From Tetrahymena thermophila SB210 (Eukaryota > Ciliophora > Oligohymenophorea > Hymenostomatida > Tetrahymenidae): a stretch of 64,000 bases of DNA. The notes under the pieces were generated by a model. That model did not search any database. It was given only the letters and a program-made list of their open reading frames with translations, and was not told the DNA's origin. The stretch is taken from assembly GCF_000189635.1 (NCBI RefSeq), contig NW_002476237.1, positions 434,001 through 498,000 on the forward strand. Reading direction: 5' to 3'. A program made the translations under genes and the position numbers. This document shows, piece after piece, positions 1 to 13,173 of the stretch. Position 1 is the stretch's first letter. Each line of letters begins with the position of its first letter.

Positions 1-3000
1 TCCATGTTTTGAACGCTTTACTTAGAAACAGCTAAATTACTCTAGCTTCCTCTTTGGTTAGAAGCATTATTTTTATATTAATTTTCTACATCAGAATCTG
101 AGTACTAATTTAAGATTATTCTGTTATTTTTTTATTCAAATCTGCTATCTATAATAGGTACACCAACTTTTTATTGAGTTCCATTCTCGTAACTCTGGTT
201 ATTACTTTTGTTCATTTAGTGATTAATACTTTACTAATACATATTATCTATTTATAAATTATTGTTTTTGGTTTCTTAAACATTTTAAGCTTCGTCTTAG
301 AAATATTATAGTTATTAATTGTTATGAATTTAAGATGATCTTTAGCTTTCATCAGAATTTTAAAGTTATTCTTCAATTATAGGTAAATTTTCTTATCTAA
401 CAGATTAATTTTCAAAGTCATATTAACCTCTACTTTGGTTTTACAAATATTACTTCTTTTATGAAACTCTTATTTAATCTTTTTCAGAAAAAAAGGACTC
501 ACCCTAATTGACATAAGTATGACTCTAGTCTATTTGGTATTAAGCTAAGTAATTGTTATTATTAGTGCTAAAAAGCATTGATGGATCTTACTCAGATATA
601 TAAAAACTTTATGTATCTTATTTCTATTGACTGCTTATCATAGAATTTAGGTCCTATATTGGCTGAGGATTACATTTATAATTGAATAGTATATTTTCTC
701 CTTACACTTATAATAGTTCATTTTAATCTGTTTAACATTTACTCTTATCTCTAGAATTATTCATAGCTTAAATGTTAGCATCTTTAAATGTCTTAGAGTT
801 ATTTAAAGAATTATTTTAATTCTAGATATTTTAGAAGCTGTTTTCATGAGCAAAGCTATCAAAATCTTTATTGCTTTAAGTAGGAGTATTTTGTTTAATA
901 GATAAGTTTTCATAACTCTAATTTTGGATTATCTCTCTTAAATTAATTAAATAAAAATTATTTTAATCAGAAAAACATTAAATAAACTTCAATTATCTAA
1001 CGATTATGAATATCAATAATGAAAAAATAATAATGCAAATAAAAATGATTGTGAATTTCAAATAAAATTGATAATTTTTATTTTTATGTTTTTTTTAAAT
1101 TAAAAATCTGAATTAAAATAATTTTTATTTTCTTTGTTTAAAAAAAATTAATCAAATAATGAAATTAAAAAAATAAATTACTGATTTTAGTTGCTTTTAT
1201 GTTTATTATCATGCTGTCTATCAATACTCTAAGCAGATTAGAAGTTGAATTCAGTTTAGGAATGCAATCCTTTTCTAGATTAAATATCATTTAAGTTTTC
1301 AAAGCGTGCAGTTTCTACTCTTTCAGAAGGAAAATATCCTTATTGATACCCATCTGGAGAGTTTAATTTTACACTCTAAATAATATTTTCAAAGTGTTTA
1401 TTATGGATTTAATAATCTTTTACTAATTATTCTGGATTTTATTTTTAATGATAAAACATCTACTCATTTTATTCTGGCTGAATTTGCGAATAAAAGTATT
1501 GGAAATTTGTTTTGTTTTCATCTAGGTCAGCTATCTCTGGCATGTTTTAGGTAAAGTCTTTATGATCATCTTGTTTTTTATTGCTCAAAAAAACACTGTT
1601 AATATCGCTTTTGTTATTTTTCTAATCAGAATTAAACTTTCTACAATGATAAAATTTTGGTTCTTGATAATTTTGTTAGATATTAGCTATAGAATTAAAC
1701 TAATTACTTTCTAATTCTTAATCCTTTTAAGAATCTTCATTGCAAGCAGAATATCTTGAACTATGGTTACTTTCAGTAAGTTTTTTCTTTTGACTATTCA
1801 TGATATTTGCCCAAGGCCTATTGCTTTTTAGGCTCTCTTCTAACTTCTCATCATGTGGATAATTTGGGTTTGAAAAATTATTCTATGGTGTTCTTTTTAT
1901 CATATCTTCTTCGTCTTAGCTTTATTCTCTTTCCAAATCAGCTTGAATTTTATTATTATTGTTATCATTTGATGTATTTTATGGAAGAGGTTATGTAAAT
2001 TTACCCTCTAAGTTGAAGGGTGGATTTAACTTATAATCAAGCTATGAATCTTTATTATTTAAAATTTCTTAAACTTAAACTGAAGGAATTTATTATTAAG
2101 AATTAGTTTTTTAGGCTTAACACTCATTAATTTTGTTATGACACATTTCGATTGTAAATTAATTGTTTTTATTCTCATAATATGGAGATTTTTAAGTGTA
2201 TAGCGATTAGTTTCTTTAATGGCGGTTGTATGAAGGAACTACTTTTTTATATTGATCTAAATTGATTTCTTTATCCTATTTATGATTATCATTATACCAA
2301 TTTTTCTAGTCATTCTACTTATCAGCATACATACTGTATGGAGTAGTAGAACTTTATGACTTATTGCTTGAAATCGCATTTAAATCTTATGGATAGTATG
2401 AATTATTATTTTCAATTATTAAATTTGTTGGAGTTTAATAGGAGTAAATATTCTATTAGTCTTCTGCTTACTAAGTTTAATATCCAACTTAGCTTTATTT
2501 GTTTGGAGTCAAATATTGATTTGTGATATTTGAATTGCTTGGTTAGCAGTAAAAATCATTATTTTGATACTTTTTATGCTCTTGGGGATTATCAGCTTAC
2601 TTAAAATCAGTAAAGTGCTTACTCTGATAAAAAGGTAGTCTGCTAGCTGGTAAAATTTCTCTCTCTTATTAGCTCTGATTTTCAATTTCAATGATCTCTG
2701 GTAAATCTAAAGGTTTATTCCTAACATAGGATAGAAGCTATGAAGCAGAATTACTTCTCCTTAAATTTAAAATTTTAGAAGCACGGTTAGGGTCATAGTA
2801 AATAGAAGGCTTATATTTAGTGTGTACATTCTTTAAATCTTTTAGGTCATTCATCTCAATACCTATATCAGTAATTTTTCTTTTAATTGAATCTATGCCT
2901 TTCATGTTTTTTGATTGATCCCAATTATTTTGTTTGATAAGTGATTAAATAAAGAATATTTCCCTATTTTTTTCTCTTTTTAAATCTTCAATCATCATTT

Positions 3001-4102
3001 TAAAGTATTTTTATCTTACTAAATCTACTTCAAGCAATCTATTTTCTAACATTTAGATTTGAATTTCTAAATTTTATTTGATACATTCAAATTATAATTA
3101 TAAGTCTAAGTTAGAATTTTGTTAAGGCGCATACATATCTTGGTTTAGTTATTGATTTTATGTGCTTCTATTGCTTGATATTTAATTGCCTGCAAAGTCA
3201 TGATCAAATGGTATAGCTTGAGAATAATTAATTTCTTCAGCATTAGAGCTTGTAGAGTGTCTTTTTAGTTACTGATTACTATCTTTATAACCATTGTTAT
3301 ACTTCTGTGAATCTTAGAAAGTAGATAAATCTATTGTTTATTCTTTATAAATATATTTATTTTTATTCAAAGAATATAAACAAGCATACCTTAAGACTAT
3401 ATTTTGTTTTATCCAACAGGAGTTTAGAATTATTTTCCATAGTCTGCATTCCCTAAATTTTTTTCAGCTAAGTCTAAAGGTGTAACAATATTATTTTTTT
3501 TGCTTACTTAAAGAACTTATTTTGGTTATGTTATTGATAAATTGTTGTTTTTGAGTGAATTAGGAGTTTTTAAGCTATTTAGCAGGCTTTCTTTCTAAAC
3601 AGGATCATTTGCAAAACAATTATCAATAACTTAGCTAACTTTATTGTACTCTGATTCAACCGATATCTAGCAAGGCTGGTAAAAAGGAGCTTCTTTTACT
3701 GTGGAAATGGTAGATGATTTATTTGAGAATCCATCATTTCTATTCAAAAAGCATTCACTAATTTCTTATTTTTTTGATGATAAAATAAGTTAATAAGATT
3801 TTATAAAAACTATATACTGTCATAAGAATTTGGGATATAGTAATGAGAACTTTGGTAGGGAGAGACCGGCGATATTTGAGAAACAGCAACTATTTTATCA
3901 TAAAAAATAATATTAAATTTAAATTTTTTTGCTTAGTTCTACTTTTATATTTAAGAATTATTAATATAGCTTAGATATTCTTAATATCAAAAATAAATAA
4001 AAATGTTAATTATTTTATTGTTTTACTCTGACTTCCTGTTGCTATCGTAAGCGGATTAGCATTTGCACCTGAACTGTTTAAATTTGTAAAGTGTTTGCTC
4101 AT
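1..4102 (-). CDS. Asn/Gln/Ser-rich protein with short coiled coil, 3' end outside window
   Basis: Unrecognised protein read with TAA/TAG as Gln. The start is the ATG at 4102-4100 (begins MSKHFTNLNSSGANANPL). Exons are 4102-4027, 3889-3818, 3764-3390, 3330-1182 and 936 to beyond base 1; all introns are GT-AG, A/T-rich and keep phase. No TGA was found in frame across the 2.1-kb fourth exon, and the last exon is still open at position 1, so the C-terminus lies outside. More than 1,150 residues are visible. Most is low-complexity Asn/Gln/Ser, with Pro-Ser patches near the N-terminus. A charged segment around 3080-2940, containing LEIQIQMLENRLLEVDLV, looks like a coiled coil. No enzyme motif or membrane segment was seen. 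It is probably a disordered scaffold-type protein. The gene model is confident; the function is unknown. Confidence 0.75.
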
Positions 4103-5452
4103 TTTCTTATCTTAGCACTTATATTTTACTTTTTTTATGATTTAATTAATATTTTGCAATTATGAAATATTAGCTCAAATAGCGAGTATTTAAAGATGCA
4201 AATTATTATTTCTAATAATTAATTAATTATTTTTTATAATTTATGAAAAGATACAATCTAATAAGATTCATTGAATTAAAGATACCAAAAAAGATACTTC
4301 TACTTATTTTCACTGAAATTTTTAAATTGTCTATTATTTGCTATCTACTAAAAAATATAATAAATAAATAAATACTATCTTTTTTAAAATATAAGCATTA
4401 ATTTCATTATTATAAATTATTTTATTAATTTATTAAGACAAGTACGTACGATAAAATTCCATTGTTTGGTATAAAAAGGATATTTCATATTTAATATAAT
4501 AATTTAAACAAAAGAAATAAATTATAATTTATCGATGATTATAAATATAATATTTAAATTATATTAATCTCTCAAAATTAATAAATGAATTAAATAAATA
4601 ATTAGCTATTCTTTATCACGTAAATGATCTAACATGTTCTTTTGATTTCATTTTATTTAAAATTAATTTATAGAAATAACACTTAGGATTTTTATTTTAA
4701 AATATTTTTGAATTTCTTAGATTAAATATTTTTACTTTTAATATTTTATTTTAAAGTGATTAAATAAAAAAGAATGATTTTAATTAGCAATTTTAGAAAG
4801 CTAGTTATCGTTAATGTGGATAAATTCAATAATTAAAAAAATAAATCCTAAGACAATTTCTAATTGATTCAAACATTGGTTAACTACTTTACTAAATACT
4901 TAAGCAAGAGTTTCTAAAAAATGAAGTAAGCAAAATGAACCAATAATATATTTAAATTAATCTATTTATTAATCAGAACTCTATTTAAAACATTAATATT
5001 ATGATTAAAGAATGAAAATTTAATTCTATAAATTTTTATTTAGATATTACCAATATGCTTATTTGTAGGATTGATTGATTGATTAGAAAATTAATGAATA
5101 AATGAATACTACTCGTTATTGAAAATGAGCCATGAAAAGATGAAGATAAATAAGTGAAAATAGTAAGACTTATTCACTAGTGAAGCGATGAATAAAATAA
5201 TGAATGAATGAAGAACAAAAAAATTATAAATTGTTTATTTATCAAAAAATAAATCAAAAGTAGGTAAAAAATGCTTAGAGTCAAATTGCTAATTTTAAAT
5301 TACAATTATCAATTAATTATTGATAACCAAGATTTGTGTTTGAATTATAATCTATAATAATTAGAATAAAACAAATCTTGTTATTTTTTAATATTTTTTA
5401 GAGCTGCAACTTATAATTAATTAAAAATACCATAAAAAAGGATAAATAACTA
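4103..5452. other. Intergenic A/T-rich spacer (divergent promoters)
   Basis: Spacer between two divergently transcribed genes, so it should hold both promoters. It is almost entirely A/T with homopolymer runs. The only pattern seen is a tetranucleotide-phased TTGA tract at about 5069-5110. No coding exon or RNA gene was recognised. Confidence 0.6.
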
Positions 5453-7160
5453 ATGGGAAGCTCTGCAAGCCAACAAAATACTAAACAAGTCAAAATAAAA
5501 TCATAAATAAGCAACTTTAGTAAGTAAAGAGAAGAGAGCCCAGAACATTTACAGTAAAGAAAATCAGTGAATGGAACTCCAAAAATTGGATATTAGAATT
5601 CACCAAATGCCAAAAGGAGCCCTCTTCTAAAAAGCTCAGAAAGAGTGCTAGAAATATTCTCTCCTAATTTAAATGACAAGCATTGTGGATAATCATCAGT
5701 TCAAGCAAGCGAAATAAGCGAGCAAGATCAAAGTTAAATAAATAATGTTTTTAGACCTAGAAAAGTCTCTAGATTTTAGGAATAAAAGTTAAATAATGAT
5801 ATTCATGTTAGCAATTTAAAAGATCATATTCCTCTGAGCTCTCGAAATGATATTGTTTAAATTTAAAAGGACGTTTAGACTTAAAGATCTATATAGATAA
5901 ATGACAGTAAACGAAACACAATAAAGTTAAATTTAGACTCTAATATTGATGATAATAATTAAATTCATAGTTTGAAAGACCATGATGGTGGTTTTTAATT
6001 TCATAATGACAATGATTTTCATTCCAAATACAGTAATAATGACACACTGAGGCCACATACTGACAGAGCCATTAACTCTAATATTTTATCTCATATTTAA
6101 TAGTTTGGACAAAAGCTGACTAATATGAGAATTAAAAATGAACAGAATTTATTTTCAAATGAGTCAGATATTTTCTTTAGAAAAAAAGATTACCAAAAAG
6201 AAGATGAGGTAATTAAAAAAAATTTCGCTAATTTGCTTAATTAATTTAACTTATACCTTAAGCATTGTTACAATTACACAATCAAAAAAATAAAGGTATT
6301 TTGTGGATAAGAATATTTTATAATCTGTCAATCAAATCCAATCAAATTTATTTGTTTCTAAGTCATGAAATTTATAGTTTAAACTTACAGCTTTTATTTT
6401 TTAACTTGAAATTTAAAGATTAAATTTATTTAGAAATTATTTTTAAAAAAAGAAAAATTTAACTAAGATTAGTAATTCTTAGTAAGGAACATAGATTGTT
6501 AATAACATGCATTCATAAACTATGACTGATCTTAATTAAAAGAAGCCAAATAGTTTGCAGGAGATTTCTAAGAGTTTATAAAAAAGCTCATAATCAGTGA
6601 GTTAGCTTGAAAGTAATTAAAACTAATCAGGTCTTGAATAAATTAACGGAGATTTATTCAAGCATGAAGTTATTTAAATTTCTAAAAGTAAAAATAACAA
6701 AGAATTCTTTAAGAAAGGAAACGTGTATCTTTTGGTCTAGGACGAAAATAGTAGTCTGTAAAAGAAGTTGAGTAAGAATGACCAAGAAAATATAATTTCT
6801 GACTTAATTACAAATAATATTAGTATTACAGATTTTTTAGTGAGCGAAAAAGAAGACATTCAAGAATAAATTCTTATCAATCAATAAAAGAAGAAGCTTT
6901 TGTTGCAATAATAGTAAATGCAAGAGAGTAAAGTCAAATAAAAAACAAAAAGAAATTATAGAATTGAATATGATAATCAACAGCAGTCTTCAAGCTCACT
7001 AAGCGATATTCAAAACTAAGAGATTTTGAATAAAAGTTTAATCACACAGCAGATGAATAATCTATCCTAAACCTAACTATAGAAAAATATAATAATTTCA
7101 TATAATTAAGAATGGGAATAAATGAGAAGCAGAGGAGCTTTTCAATCAAGTGTAAATTGA
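5453..7160 (+). CDS. Putative N-myristoylated Gln/Asn/Ser-rich protein
   Basis: Two exons, 5453-6208 and 6468-7160, joined in phase 0, give 482 residues ending at TGA 7158-7160. The first residues are MGSSASQQ: Gly2 with Ser6 fits the N-myristoylation consensus, suggesting membrane anchoring (inference from the motif). The rest is polar and low-complexity, with Ser-Pro sites (ESPEH, NGTPKIG, SPNAKRSP) that could be kinase targets, and a Gln/Lys-rich stretch around 6870-6950. No conserved domain was recognised. The intron is about 260 nt and strongly A/T-rich, ending CTAAG. It shares the feature of an acylation-type N-terminus with the gene at 13174-13818 but has no visible sequence similarity to it. 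Confidence 0.75.
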
Positions 7161-8842
7161 ATAACATAAATAAATAAATAAACTTTTTAAATTTTAACAT
7201 AAACTAAGTGAATAATCAGATAGATAGATAGAAAAATAACAAAAAAAAGTTAAAAAGCGTTTAACAAAATTAAAAATAAATTACAAAAAAGAATGACAAA
7301 AAATTAGAAATCATATTTTCATTTGAAATATAATGGTTTTAATTTATATTGTCAAATAATATTATATTACAAAATTATATTAATATATTTCGCAATTAAA
7401 CTTATAAGTAATAATCACCTCTTCCATATTTGAATATATAATTTCACATTATTTTAAAGCTCTTAAACAAAAAACAATAAATTATCTCAAAATTAAAAAA
7501 CCTATAAATATGCAAATCATCCAGCTGGTACTTCATATAAAAAGAATTATATGCAAATTTTAGATCATTTTTACTTAAGCTTTAAATATTTGTTGTTATT
7601 GGTTTATATTATGGTATTGTATAAAGTTTTTTACTCGTGAAAAAAACATTCTATTACAGAAAGTGTTTAGAAATTATTGAATTTTATTTTCAAATTGTAA
7701 ATCATATAACTTAATAGTTTTTTTTCCATCAATTTAATTTTAAAATTAATATCACAACCAAACAATTTTTATGATAAAAATAATAAACGCTTGAAATATT
7801 TACTGAATTCTGGTATATAAAACATTCATATAAGAAATATGTTTAATGTCACCTTTATTAATGAAAGTATACAGAATATTTTAATTATAAAAATATTTAC
7901 AGTGAAAAAATTAGAGTTGCTTTTAGATAATTAATTATAAATACTAAATATACAACCTAATTTAAAAGAAATTATTTCAAAAAAATTGAAAAGTTTTTTT
8001 GCTAATAATTACTCAATATCAAAAAAAATAATAAAGATTTATGATTCGATATTTTTTTCTTTATATTATTATTCTAATACTTATACTTAGCTTATTATTC
8101 TTTATGTATTATTTAGAATAGTAATAGGATGATAAAATATATATTAATCAAACAAAACTCACATTAATTAATATTATCATTTAAATGAAAAAGATTAATT
8201 AAAATTTATTAAAATAATTTATTTATTTGATAAAATAAGGATTTAAGGTTATTTTAAAAATATTTTTTTTTTATTTTTAAATATTTTATTAAATATGGAT
8301 TATTTTAAAAAATATTAGCTTTAACTTAAGCATTAAAAATAAATTAAAAAAATGTTTTAAAAAATAAAAGTGAGTATTTCTGAGTTAATTAAAAATAGTT
8401 GGTAGAGGATGGATACTAAAATCAAATATAAGATTTATTAATGAAATAAATTGAAATAAAAGTTAAATAGCTGATAGTGATTTGTATTCATTGAGTTGTT
8501 TGGAATTAAAATGAAAGCAATAAGAAATTTTATAACTTAAGAATTACTTTATAAAAATTTAAGATGTTTTATAAATGAAATGCATGCTATTGTATAGATG
8601 CTTGTCATGCATATTTATTTGATTGTTTGATTTTTAGGGTTTGATTGATTGATTATTTGCTTGTTTGTTTGTTTATTAGCTTTTTATTTAATAAGAAAAA
8701 TAATAACAATTATTGCATTCAATAGTTTCTCTGAAATAATTAGTAAATAAATAGATAACTTTTCAATTAATAACAAAAAAGATTATCAAAAAATATTAAA
8801 ACAGCAAACACAAAATAACATAGAAGAACAGTTTTTACAAGA
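7161..8842. other. Intergenic A/T-rich spacer
   Basis: About 1.7 kb of A/T-rich DNA between two plus-strand genes; it should contain the 3' end of the first transcript and the promoter of the CCDC81-like gene. No coding exon was recognised. It ends with a TTGA/TTGC/TTGT tetranucleotide-phased tract at about 8617-8680. Confidence 0.6.
8617..8680. repeat. Degenerate TTGN tetranucleotide tract
   Basis: Runs of TTGA, then TTGC and TTGT, in tetranucleotide register about 200 bases upstream of the CCDC81-like start codon. Similar tracts lie near 5069, 40270, 57122 and 59955, mostly in spacers near gene starts. Confidence 0.6.
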
Positions 8843-10803
8843 ATGAATCTCGATAGTATTTTTGAATGGTAGAATGAATAATATAATTTTAATCTAGTTT
8901 AAAATATCAATTAAGCATAAGTCAGAAAAGATGGTGTTTTTAATAAATCTATTAGACTAAATTGTCTCATACTTGCTTAATTGAAAGAATTTTAGAGGCC
9001 AATGGCTAACTAACAAATTAATTAATTATAAAACATAATAATTATTATTAAATTTGCTAATTATATTTCTATGAATATAGGATTTTAAAGTAGCCTATTA
9101 ATTATCCAGGTAAGCATTAGGATTCACAACCCAGAACTAATCCTGCTTATAAGCCACTAGAAGCCAAAGCTCAAGTATGATGCAGTTCTTAAATAAAATA
9201 TATAAAACTCATGTTAATTTTAGCAGAGTGAAAATTGCAAATTAATTGCATTACAGTTAGAGAAAAGCAAAACTCATTAATTTCTATTTAATATAAATAG
9301 TTCCATATTATATTTAAAGCCACTGGTGAATATATTAGAGAAAAGATGCTTGATGGAAAGGTAAATTTAATTATTATAATATAAATTGGAAATTATTTCT
9401 TTGTTTTAAATAAGATGTCAAATTATTAAAATCAAAAAACAATTAATTTATTTTACCGTTGCAGATGAATAATAAAATAATATAAATTAATAAAATAAAG
9501 GGTGTTAACATGAGAGATTTTGGTGCATTCACTTTTGAAATATTTTCAGATACAGTAAAACCTGCTTAACATTCCAATTTCGATATTGCCAAGGACTTAG
9601 ATGAATAGCGTGCTGATCGTAAGCATGTTCACAGAATTAGGTAAATTTAATTTCATTTTATGAAACCTTCAAAGTTAATATAAATCTAATTTAAATAATA
9701 GACCTTGCTTCGTACCCGATAAAAAATTCAGATATTCCCTCGCTCGTTATGCTGGAAAAGAAGAAATTTCTGGTAATAATAAAAATATATTTTAAATGGA
9801 TAAAAGAAATAATAAAAATGTTTATTTTTATTGTTTGATATATAGCTAGTTCTTTATAAAATTTAGCTTATCAAATTATTATTTCGCACAATAATTCCAA
9901 ATAAATAAATAAAAAAATATGAAAATTTGAATTAAAAATGGTTGCTGGCTCATCTTATTTTAGCAATTTAACTTTCTTCATTTATATTTTTTAATGAATA
10001 ATATGAATTATATTAAAATTAATATCTTTTATTAATTCAATTTTTTTATAAAAATAGCTCCAAAGAGTCAACACTCTATTTATCAAAAGGGTTTTGGTAT
10101 GATGTTCTGCAATGCTGGACCTATTGCTGCTTCTTGGTAATTTAATATAATTTATCAATTGGAAATAATTTTTATTAACAAATTATTTACAAAAAAAATA
10201 AAATAAAGTTATCTTGGTAAAGATGTTGTCTCAAGTGCTCATAATGCATTCATTTAGGCCGTCTCCGATCTTACAACCTTAGGTAAAATATAGCTTATCA
10301 ACACAATATGAATTAAATAAATGTTTTAATAATTAGGACATGGATTAAATATTGATTTTGGCTTCGTGAAAGTCTACGTATAAGATAGAGATTTAAGATA
10401 TAGTTACAACTAAAATTTTGCAAATACATTGAATAACAAAAACTTTGAATACAGAGTAAATAAATTACATCACTATTTTATAATGTATTGATAAATTATT
10501 AAATATAAAAACAGCTCAGAAAATCTGATACTCCTACTTCAGAACACTGGAACACAACTTACGAATCAAAATGGGCTAAATCTTCGTAAATTAGAATTGA
10601 ATTAATAAATTTATTAAAAATAATTTATCTAAAAAAATAGACTTAATAGTTTGTTGAAAAGACCCAACAGCAACTAGGTTAGAAACTATTATGAAAAGAC
10701 CTTAGCTTTAAAGATTATGTCATTGGATTTGAGTACTGCTGAATAAACCAACTATTCTAGAATCAAGCCTAAACCACAATAATTGCCTCCCCTCAAAAAG
10801 TGA
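8843..10803 (+). CDS. CCDC81-like eukaryotic HU-domain protein
   Basis: Multi-exon gene whose downstream exons are clear: up to 9360, then 9501-9640, 9702-9772, 10058-10136, 10209-10282, 10337-10455, 10515-10585 and 10641-10803 (TGA), all phase-consistent. The segment IREKMLDGKGVNMRDFGAF is the turn and strand signature of the HU fold in CCDC81 proteins (GKGV, then FG-F), followed by RPCFVPDKKF. A second HU-like unit follows, with YLGKDVVSSAHNAF and HGLNIDFGFVKVYVQD. This is the paired-HU arrangement of CCDC81, a centriolar-satellite and basal-body-associated protein in animals, so a role at basal bodies or cilia is inferred. The C-terminal tail is basic (RIKPKPQQLPPLKK). The N-terminal exons (8843 to about 9250) are unresolved: a good coding stretch at about 9085-9175 and the start at 8843 could not be joined with standard splice sites. 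Confidence 0.75.
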
Positions 10804-13173
10804 AATAACTAGTTGAGTTAATTAAAAAGGAAGATAACTTTATAGTGAACATATCTTTCTATTTATAAATGAAATCATTCAATTTAATAAATGGATTTAT
10901 CCTCTTCATATATAAAAATATATAAATAAATTTGTAATTTGTATACCAATAATATAAGTAAGTTAGTAAAAATCTGTCTGTTTTTACACACTCTTTATAA
11001 ATAAAACAAATTCTTCTTTTAGAAATCTTATTATCAATTCCCCTGTCATATTATAAGCAATATCTATATAATTTGAATTCAAAAATAAGTTTACTTAATT
11101 AAACAAATTAACAAATTTAAATGACAAAGCTAAAATAACAAACATTTTTAATCAGTTATATTTTATTTATTCAATATACTTTTAAAAAAAGTACTTAATA
11201 TTATAATAACTTATAATCATACTGAGTTATTTACCAATAAATATTTATTTAAAATTGAAGATGAATTAATGTTCAGTTATCAAGAATCATTTTTAATAAA
11301 AGAAATTAATCCTAATTAAAATAGTTTGTCTTAAAAAAAATAGCCACTTTTTTATTTTTTCATAATTTTAAGCATTAAATTTTACTAATTGTATTCATTT
11401 TTATATTAAAATATATTTAGATTCTTGTTTTTTCTCAAAAAAAAATTTTATTCTCAAAATAAAAAATGAATGAAAACCTCAATAAATCTAAAATTTTTTG
11501 AATTTGCAGGTTGCGAGTTAACGAGGTTTTACGGTATTTAAATTTACTTCCTAATCTCTTTTAGACTGTTTAATTTGATAGGAGTAAGTAACTCTATTAG
11601 ATATTTTTAATAATTCTTGATTTCCAGTAATACTTCTCAAAATAATTCTAAAATTTTGTAAAATATTCTATATTAATATTATGAAAATTATAAAAACTGA
11701 TCCCTAAACTTTATTCTAATAATTTTAATTATTTTTTTCTTATAATTTATATCAAGATAAGTAAAAATAGAAAGTAAATTACTATTTACTTTATTTTTCT
11801 TTAGGCTTTACTTACTACTTTTATTCATATATATCTTGTTTGATTGCATACACTTTTTTTTAGATCAATAAATCTAATTTTTAAATTCAAATATTGAAGT
11901 AAATTTGTATTATTTATACTTATTTATTCTTTTTAACTTTAGCAAAAACTATTAAGATTTAAATCTAAAAGTGTATTAGAACGTCTTTAAACTAATAAAA
12001 AAGTATTTTACTGATGGGATCATATGCTAAAATCTTTAAATATTAAAAATAAAATATGTAGACTTTAAACAGTATATGAAAAAAAATAATTACATTTTTG
12101 CAAATTTATTTGATGTTTATAAAAATTAAGGATTTGAATCTAAAATTAATATCAAATCTAACAAGCAACTTTTTTCCATAAATTTTCCTAATGCATTTTT
12201 TATATTAATAAGAAATCTTTCATGTAAATTTCATATTATTTATTATATCCAATATGTTAATTATTATTAATTCTGACTAACTTTATTAAAAATAAATTAG
12301 TTTAAATTCTCGATTGATATTATCATTATGAGTAAATAAATAAGAATAAATTATTGCTTTCAATTTCAGTAACAAAAGGTAAATCTTAAAAGAGTCTTTT
12401 TATTAAATTAAATTGTAAAAAAGTCACAATTTTTATTCAGTTGCCCGTTTTGACAAAATTAAATTTGTAATTTTAGAAGATCACAAAATAAAAAATTCAA
12501 CAATAATTGATTACAATTTTTTACTAAATTGTAATTTTATTGAGACAAATTTATTTTAAGTTATTTGCTTGATTTTTCAAGCTTGCGAGAGACTTTAAAA
12601 GAAATGTAGAGTTATATGAGTCTAAACATAATATATTGTATGTTGAAAACTACTAGAGTATTTATACATTTGAAAATTACTGATAACCGAAGTATTAAAA
12701 TTAATAAATAGATTACATTCACTCTGTTTGAGAAGAGTATCGCCTAGTAAAACTTATGGATATAAGAAGCTTTTCTTTAATAAATAAATTAAGAATTTAT
12801 GGATGGATATAGAGGTAGGGATTTGTATGAAAAAATACAAACATATAAAATAGTAAAATTTATATAAAGAGTATTATTAGAATTTATGGATATTACCATA
12901 ACTTGTAAAGACTTTTTCAGTCATATTCATTACACTTCTTTATCAAAGATTTTTTTATAAACAATCAATAATCCTTTCAATCAAAAAATAATAAATAAAA
13001 CAAGAGAACCTAAAAGATAACAAAAATTTAATTATAAAAAAACAATTCAAAACAAAAATTAAAAAATAAATTTTTTTAAAGCATCAACCATTTACAACAT
13101 TTATTAATCTACTTTAGTTTATAGAACAAACATTTTCTAAAAAGAAGATAAAATCAAATTTTAATAAATAATA
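10804..13173. other. Long intergenic spacer
   Basis: About 2.4 kb without a convincing gene. Two patches are less A/T-rich than their surroundings. One, at 11473-11530, carries an inverted repeat. The other, at roughly 12540-12960, includes a 35-codon TGA-free run beginning KLARDFKRNVELYES that could be a relic of a gene. Neither supports a full gene model. Confidence 0.5.
11473..11530. repeat. Inverted repeat in a GC-richer island
   Basis: AAAACCTC at 11473-11480 is perfectly complementary to GAGGTTTT at 11523-11530, enclosing a 42-base loop. The right half is unusually GC-rich for this spacer (GCAGGTTGCGAGTTAACG). It might be a structured non-coding RNA or a regulatory site; no known RNA family was recognised. 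Confidence 0.4.

Noticed and set aside
1807-1998. Short standard-code reading frame on the plus strand inside the leftmost gene.
   Set aside because: It is the antisense shadow of a 2.1-kb minus-strand exon that is open with TAA/TAG as Gln and has ciliate-like composition.
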